Assembly (NCBI GenBank): GCA_029747015.1
Contig: JAKOGI010000530.1
Location: 62,001-126,000, forward strand
Length of the DNA stretch: 64,000 bases
From: Carnegiea gigantea
Taxonomy: Eukaryota; Streptophyta; Magnoliopsida; Caryophyllales; Cactaceae
Direction of reading: 5' to 3'
The stretch's first letter is position 1, and each line of letters opens with the position of its first letter. Of this stretch, positions 58,101 through 64,000 are shown one piece after another. The position numbers and the translations under genes are program-made. The notes below the pieces were generated by a model. That model was not told where the DNA came from, searched no databases, and worked only from the letters and a program-made list of their open reading frames with translations.

Positions 58101-60070
58101 GTCAATGATGTATCCTCAAGGAAAACCCAAGAGGATAGGAACAAGGGTGGGATGAAAGCAATGGGAGGTAACAACAAGGCAACTTTGAATTCACAAACTC
58201 ACCTTGAGCTGGGAAGGATAGAACCGGAACTAACACCTACCTTGGATACAGAAACACCACCAAGGTTTGATGTTAGGGCCCTTAACAACCTCTTGGATAC
58301 AGAAACACCACCAAGAAGGAAGTCAAGACTCTTACTAGATCACCACTCAATTTGGCCAAAAGATGAGATAAGCTAGAAGAGAGTTTGAGGATTCAAAGGA
58401 GCAAAGCTCAACTTTCATTCAATAAACAAGCTTGAGTGTGGCCGGCCAAGCCTTGGGGGGTATTAATACAAGCTTTTCAAGTACAAGCATAGGCCTTAGG
58501 TTGCACTACAAGCTAAACTAGGCAAAATTACAAGGATCAAATCAAAGCATAAATGGGTAGATGCATCCTCCACTTGACAACTCTTCAATGCTCATCTAGA
58601 GGATGATGTGTCGACTTTAGGGACTAAAGGAAGCCTCCATTCAGCTGATGCACCTTATGCTAAGCTAGTTTAGGAGCTAAACTAGGTAGAAATCACAAAA
58701 TCCAAACAACACAAAACCGGTTAGATTGAACCCGGGCATGACACCTCATCTTTGCTGATCTTGAGGCTTAGGTGTCGACTTAGGGGCCTTTGGAAGCTTC
58801 ACTCAGCAGATTGGTACTCCTTAGGACAGCTCTTGCAAGTGGCTAAGCATGGATTAGAGCAAAAATCACCTCAATCATCTCTCCTTGTACCGGCTGGCCA
58901 TGTACCGGGTAAAGGGGTGTTTTGTGCAATGTTTTGGTGGATAATAGCTCTATATGTGTGTAATTTGGCTGAGTTTTTTTATGGCCATTTGATAATATTT
59001 TTAAGGTACTTTCAAGCCATGAAAGTTTCAAACCAAATAGAGGAGAAAAAGTCCACCAACACAGTCCTTAAATTCGGACAGTCCAGTTTCTGGCCAGAAT
59101 GTAGTGTTTGACTTGGCTTGAGGTTTTGAGGTACCAAATGATCTCCAAATGACTTGCAAGAGGTCTTGATGGAAAGAGCACTTCTTGAACTTAAACTTAG
59201 GCTTCCTGCAACCCCATTTCAGCCTTGGGAAGGTTAGGAAATTAGGTGCACAAAACCGGGTTTGTGCACGCCTGAAATTCCAGTTTTGACAAAAAAGTTC
59301 TCTTGTGTTCCTAGGCTGATTTCTTGCACTTTGGACGTGGAACTTGGACTCTTTGGGCTTCCTTGTGGGCCATGGATCATGCTAGGGGATGGACCTCCAT
59401 CAGTCAAGGTTTTGTTCCACCCTTTATGAAAGAGGGCTACTTACTTGGGAGGATGCAAGCCCAAAGGGTGGCAAAACAACACCTCTAAGTGTGGGTCCTG
59501 CTTTCGCTAGGCCTAAGGAGATGTAGGTAACCTTACTTCTACGGGTTTCCCTACCTGTAGAGAGATTAATTCTAAGATACCCATAAAGAAGGATTTTATG
59601 AAAATATTTTATAAAAAAAACTAAGGATAAGCAATAGAAGATGAACTAAGAAATACTAATAAAGAAAGTGACAGTGACTATGTAAAACATAGGTATAACA
59701 TAGCAAAAGAAAGTATTGTACCTTAACAAACAGATTTAGGCAAACAATATCTCTTCTCAGATATATGTACTGTACTACCTATATACAAACACGACATACG
59801 GGGAAAAAAACACAACCACCAAACATAACCTATTGCAACCGAATGACATCTACGAAGCCATCTCTCTGAGATCTAAGACCTTAGTCCAACACCACAACCA
59901 AAAAAATGAGCCTTATTTAGAGTCGGGGGAAGTTCGGTCATCTTTGATACATGAGGCTGGAAAATAGGGTTTAGCTTGGAAGCCATTGAATTGGCAATCC
60001 CTAAATCTTATTACCTAATGTAACCAATTATCAATTCCATTATTGTCATGACTTATACCATATGGTTTAG

Positions 60071-60114
<44 letters not shown>

Positions 60115-63100
60115 TTTGGTAGTGCCTTATGTACTTTCTAGCTTGTCTGCTTTTTCCTTTTTTCCCGCATTTTCTTCTTTTTTCTTGATATGCTTATTTG
60201 ATTGTTGTGTATTTGTGTGTGATATCTTTGCAGCCTCCTCGAGCAAAGCATTGCCATGACTGTGATAAGTGCATTCTACAATTTGACCATCATTGTGTTT
60301 GGCTTGGAACATGCATAGGTCAGGCTAATCACTGTCGATTTTGGTGAGTCAAAATTCTAGTATTATTTATCTGTCTTATCTGGAGCTGTATGAATAGGTA
60401 GAGTTGCAGTGTTGCATAAATGGATGTGAATATATACTTGTTGCTTGTGGATCAGAAGTAATGCTGTTACTAGTAATAATGATTGAGATAATCATTCTAA
60501 ATGGTATGGTACTTTAGTGGCAAATAATTAAAAAAGCATACTAGCTGCTTGGAGTTACTGCTATGTTGCTCTCATAAATGAGGTTGTATATGTCTTTACT
60601 ATTCAACTCTCGCTAGCTATAGGGCTCATTTTGATTGTCTGTTTCACTCTATCCACCTGAGATAATACAACCCCCCCCCCCCCCCAAAAACAAAAAAGAA
60701 AAAGCGGAATGAAACCCTTGGCAAAAATGCAAAAAATTTAAAAGGTGTTTCCTTCGTCACAGTTTGGTAAGTTGCACAATTTACAAAATATTCAATGCAG
60801 TTGAAAAAACCATTATAGAGAAGTGCTTTTAGCTGGTCATTTTAATCTGTTGTTTTCTCGCTAAATTATCCTGTATTTCATTTATCCTGGAGTTGTGGAA
60901 TAGTAGGCACTTGCAGTAAATACTTTCAACTCTAGGGTTCAACGAATATGGCCTCTCTGCACCCTGCCCTAAGTGGACTCTATCATATTGGTCTGGTTTG
61001 GGTAAGATGAGGTGAATATAATTATATATGGTGAAAATAATTTGATTCTTAATTCTGAATTATTGAATTCTCAACATAAGTTTCATTTGCTTTTTAGGTG
61101 GTACATCTTGGAAGAGACAACATTGTGCCTTTGGACCGTCATTTTATATATTGCATATCTCAAAGCTAATATCTCAAGATCTTGGTAATGTTCCCATTAC
61201 CTTTTTTTATAGGCATCTCAATGGTAACATTGACTATGTTTTTCATTTTATTTGCTTCATATTAGCAGACAAGTAGTGTTTGGTTTCCACATTTCAGCAT
61301 TAAAGCTTTAGCTTTTTGAGCTTTTTTTTGGGGGGGGGGGGGCTAAAGAATCTATGTATTAAACACCTTGAAAATTGCAGGTGCTGTTTAGCCTTATCGA
61401 GAGGGTGGTTATTTTGTCTGAGAACAAGGACCAAAGTTCTCTTTCTTCTCCTGTGGCAGATGGGGCAGGGGCTTGTCAGTTTATAATAGCAGTGATTTAT
61501 TGTGTTAGCAATCTGATTGACAAGCAATGTCAAATCTTTCCTCTCAGGTGGATGGATGCGATCATGATACTGTTGCTCATTACATTGTCTATATCCTTGG
61601 TCTTTCTTGTTCTATTGCTTCTATTTCACAGGTTAGTGCCCTTCTTTTGTAGATTGTAGTCAATAGTGACATATGGTAATGGTAGAACATGTAAACATTT
61701 ACTGCCTTGATTCACTTTCCTTTCTTTTGTCCACTTTTTGGATGACTGAGATTTATTAGGAGGCTATCTGGGCATTTTATTTTTTTGTTTTTCAACTTCA
61801 GATTATAGTGGACTACAGGACATGTCTCAATAACTATACTTAGCTTCTTTTGGTTTGAAACATTTGGCAGTCCGTGTATGTTAAATATAGGGTCCCAAAA
61901 CCTGCTTGTCTACGATGCAAATTAGAGAAGGATGCTTGCATTTGAAACTCCTCCCCTTCGTGAAGCACACAGGTTATCCCCAACCAATAATTAAAAATAA
62001 CAGTTTTACTTGGATTGGTTTGCCTTGTATGGTCCCTTCTTTCTCTTTTTCTCTCTGATTTTTTGCTGATTTTATACAATTATTCATTTTAGCTCTTGTC
62101 ATTCTTCCCATGTTGTTACTTGAGTACAAGATTCCAGTTTGGCAGTCAGTCCATCAGATTTTCCCAAAATAAACCTTTTGGTTAGTTTTTGAAGGGCATA
62201 GATCGGAACAGCATGTTATTAATTCTTGTAAAATGAAAATTATCCTGCCAAAATATTTTTTCGCTTCCAACTTTTATAATATTGTTTCCTTATTGAAATG
62301 TCTGGCGTCTACTGAGGTTGATGTTCGTGGGACTGCATCCTGTGTAGATTGGTTGAGCGAGTAACACCTGATATCTTAGTATGCAAGAAAATACAGAGAT
62401 AGTGGATGATTCATAGCATGAATGTGGACGGTCCCTAACTGTTTGAGATGATGCTGCAGTATATTCTTATGTGTCATAGTTTTGGCTTTTATGCAAGGCT
62501 TCCAGCCCATCTTCTGATGTTCTTTGAGCTTTAAGACACTGTTCCATGGAATACATCTATGTACTTATCAAAGTGGCGGCTTAGTGGTATAGACTCACCT
62601 TTGCATCGGATATGGTAAGTTTGAATCCTACTAGGGCTATTTGGGACTCTTCCAAGCCCTTCCCATCAGTTCAAATTTCCTTTGCCCTCCCATCAGGACA
62701 AATTTCCTTAGATGAGGCCCTTTATGATCGGTAGTTGGATGGCTTGGCTTACTTACAAGTTACAGCAACCCCCCCCCCCCAAAAAAAAAAGCGATAAGAT
62801 CCATTTTCCTTTTCTCTTTTGTTTTTACTACTGAGGTTTCTGTCATTTATTGGTGCTCGGAGAATCTTATCATGGATGTGAATTTCTGCAGTTACCTTGC
62901 TTTGACTAATCAAACAACATATGAGCTTGTAAGACGTAGGCGCATCCCATACTTGCGGTCAGTATACTCTTACCTTAAGCTGTGTTCATTTTCATGTTTT
63001 ATCGGCATTCTGACCTACAATATAATGGTGACTGCAATTTGTTAAGAGCTCTGCAAAACATGGATGGTCCAGTTTTGGGGGATTTTTTTTGGGGGGGGGG

Positions 63101-63788
63101 GGGGGGTGTAATATCTAGGATGCCTTGTGGGGCTCTTTGAACCTTATCCCAAATTGCCTGCCCTGCTACGAAGTTTGTACTCAGTACTCACTAAAGAAAT
63201 GAATGATTGCTACTTTCATGGGTGGCTTCCCAAAAAAGCGTTGGACTAGACAAATGAGGTGATCATTGTGCTCTTTTCCCAATGCAAGTGACATCAACCG
63301 GTATCTTTAAGCACAAGTATTTTAGTAAGGACATAAAACACTTTAGCATGGGCAGGGGATGGTCTGACATGTCTACGAGGTTGTGTTGACAAAAGGCAAA
63401 TTCGTGTTTGATTACATAGAACACAATGCATTGAAGATTAGCTCACATTTACTGGTGTCGGTTAATCTCTCTTTACGCTGTTTGAAATAATGCAATTGAT
63501 AATGGAACAGCTTTGCATTCCCTCCCCCCCCCCCCCCCCCCCCCCCCCCCCGGGGTATATTTGTGACTTTGTGCTCTATATTCAATGCACCCCTTACTGG
63601 AATGAATTGGCAGAGGTATACCGGAACGAGTATATCCTTTCAGCAAAGGCATTGGCAGGAATCTGTACAACTTCTGTTGTGCTCCAAGCGGCATAAACAA
63701 ATTAGAAGCTTTGCCAACAGCTCATGAAATTGAAGAGAAGAGCAGACCACTCAAGTTTTCTGACGTTATATGCTGCCGCTGTTGTTAG
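55122..63788 (+). CDS. PAT10: Protein S-acyltransferase 10-like (DHHC palmitoyltransferase), 11 exons
   Basis: Membrane enzyme that attaches fatty acyl groups to cysteines of target proteins. Arabidopsis PAT10 acts at Golgi and tonoplast, with CBL calcium sensors among its targets. Coding exons: 55122-55209, 55290-55407, 56094-56168, 56261-56332, 56485-56607, 57445-57478, 60234-60343, 61098-61184, 61548-61631, 62892-62957, 63614-63788. Together they give 1,032 nt, i.e. 343 residues plus TAG, close to the family's ~340. All ten introns are GT-AG and the frame stays open. Two membrane segments (about 37-55, 70-90) precede the cysteine-rich domain (CTYC 163-166, HCHDCDKC 176-183, DHHC 188-191); two follow (about 215-230, 240-263). 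TTYE is at 272-275, and the tail ends CCRCC. M1 or M3 could start. Not sure: exact 5' exon use. Confidence 0.88.
58090..59580. repeat. Repeat-derived insertion in PAT10 intron 6
   Basis: Intron 6 (57,479-60,233) is by far the longest. Within it, GGATACAGAAACACCACCAA occurs twice (about 58,235 and 58,293), and a GTGTCGACTT-AGGG block occurs twice (about 58,608 and 58,771). The GC-richer, repeat-bearing texture differs from the flanking intron. I found no LTRs, TIRs or target duplication, so the class and ends are uncertain. Confidence 0.45.
60074..60119 (+). repeat. (AG)23 microsatellite in intron 6
   Basis: 46 uninterrupted bases of AG, 114 bp before exon 7. Confidence 0.95.
60671..60685 (+). 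repeat. C15 tract in intron 7
   Basis: Fifteen C followed by A5, C, A6. Confidence 0.9.
61330..61342 (+). repeat. G13 tract in intron 8
   Basis: Preceded by an eight-base T run. Confidence 0.9.
62572..62790 (+). mobile_element. tRNA-derived SINE in PAT10 intron 9
   Basis: Box A-like CGGCTTAGTGGT (62,577-62,588) and box B-like AGTTTGAATCC (62,618-62,628), 41 bp apart. A tRNA-unrelated body of about 130 bp follows, then a tail of C12 and A10 at 62,769-62,790. Same strand as the gene. I did not find clear flanking duplications. Confidence 0.65.
63083..63106 (+). repeat. T8-G16 tract in intron 10
   Basis: Eight T then sixteen G. Confidence 0.9.
63524..63555 (+). repeat. C28-G4 tract in intron 10
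   Basis: Twenty-eight C followed by four G, ending 58 bp before exon 11, in the zone of the polypyrimidine tract and branch site. Confidence 0.9.
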
Positions 63789-64000
63789 TTTTGATGTGGG
63801 GACGACTCAGTTTTTCAGCCTTTGCCTCGTTACTCACTTCACAACTTTGTAAAGGTCTTAGAGGTTGTCCGGCTATCATGTGATTGGCAAATGAGAATTA
63901 TCTGTACTTTCCGAAATACCTAATTGTGTACCCTTTTTGGAGGTGACCTCGAATTTTTGTGCAGACTGCAAATCTTCAATCAGAACATTATCCAGGTTTT
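63789..64000 (+). other. PAT10 3' untranslated region (partial)
   Basis: Follows the TAG at 63,786-63,788. No clear AATAAA is seen before the window ends, so the poly(A) site probably lies further on. Confidence 0.5.

Noticed and set aside
61375..61659. 94-codon continuous frame reading intron 8 into exon 9
   Set aside because: Intron read-through: the exon begins at 61,548 after a good acceptor, and the upstream part has no family match.
63473..63700. Frames with poly-Gly or poly-Pro on either strand
   Set aside because: Produced by the C28 homopolymer in intron 10; not a protein.

Overview
This window is AT-rich DNA from a flowering plant, most likely a eudicot. It holds one intact plant gene, on the + strand at the right end (55,122-63,788), with canonical GT-AG introns and a plant-type DHHC S-acyltransferase product. 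Nearly everything else is a graveyard of nested, decayed transposable elements plus one endogenous plant pararetrovirus. I see no bacterial-style operon, rRNA, tRNA gene or CRISPR array. I could run no database search or alignment, so family names rest on motifs and layout read by eye.

Layout. 1-3,478: unassigned AT-rich or repeat-derived DNA. 3,479-21,052: a minus-strand Ty1/copia relic (copia A). Its pol is split by a non-autonomous LTR element (5,551-11,151), and its 5' LTR is split by a second minus-strand copia relic (copia B, about 14,011-20,899). Copia B is itself split by a fragment with an Ogre/Tat-like LTR and primer site (about 14,500-16,317). 21,053-23,332: AT-rich, with an inverted array of degenerate 10-bp repeats. 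23,333 to about 25,900: a CACTA (En/Spm) terminus with subterminal repeats and a transposase relic. About 25,900-29,070: unassigned.

29,075-53,180: an endogenous caulimovirid (petuvirus/florendovirus-like) on the minus strand, running from a tRNA-Met primer site (53,167-53,180) through a broken polyprotein to its terminal region. That terminal region (end of the ORF, TATA promoter, transcript start and poly(A) signals) is repeated five times in tandem with a period near 820 bp. The viral locus was later split by a 698-bp MITE, a 5.26-kb hAT transposon (carrying its own nested 685-bp hAT-type MITE), and an 8.76-kb non-autonomous LTR element, which itself carries a 3.04-kb solo LTR.

53,181-54,785: AT-rich spacer with a SINE-like piece. 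54,786-64,000: the PAT10-type S-acyltransferase gene. It has 11 coding exons (343 codons plus stop) and introns carrying a 1.5-kb repeat insertion, a SINE and several long C/G homopolymers.

The strongest candidates for something undescribed are the tandem array of viral promoter/terminal units, the gag-like CCHC protein shared by two non-autonomous LTR families, and the 10-bp-periodic foldback array.
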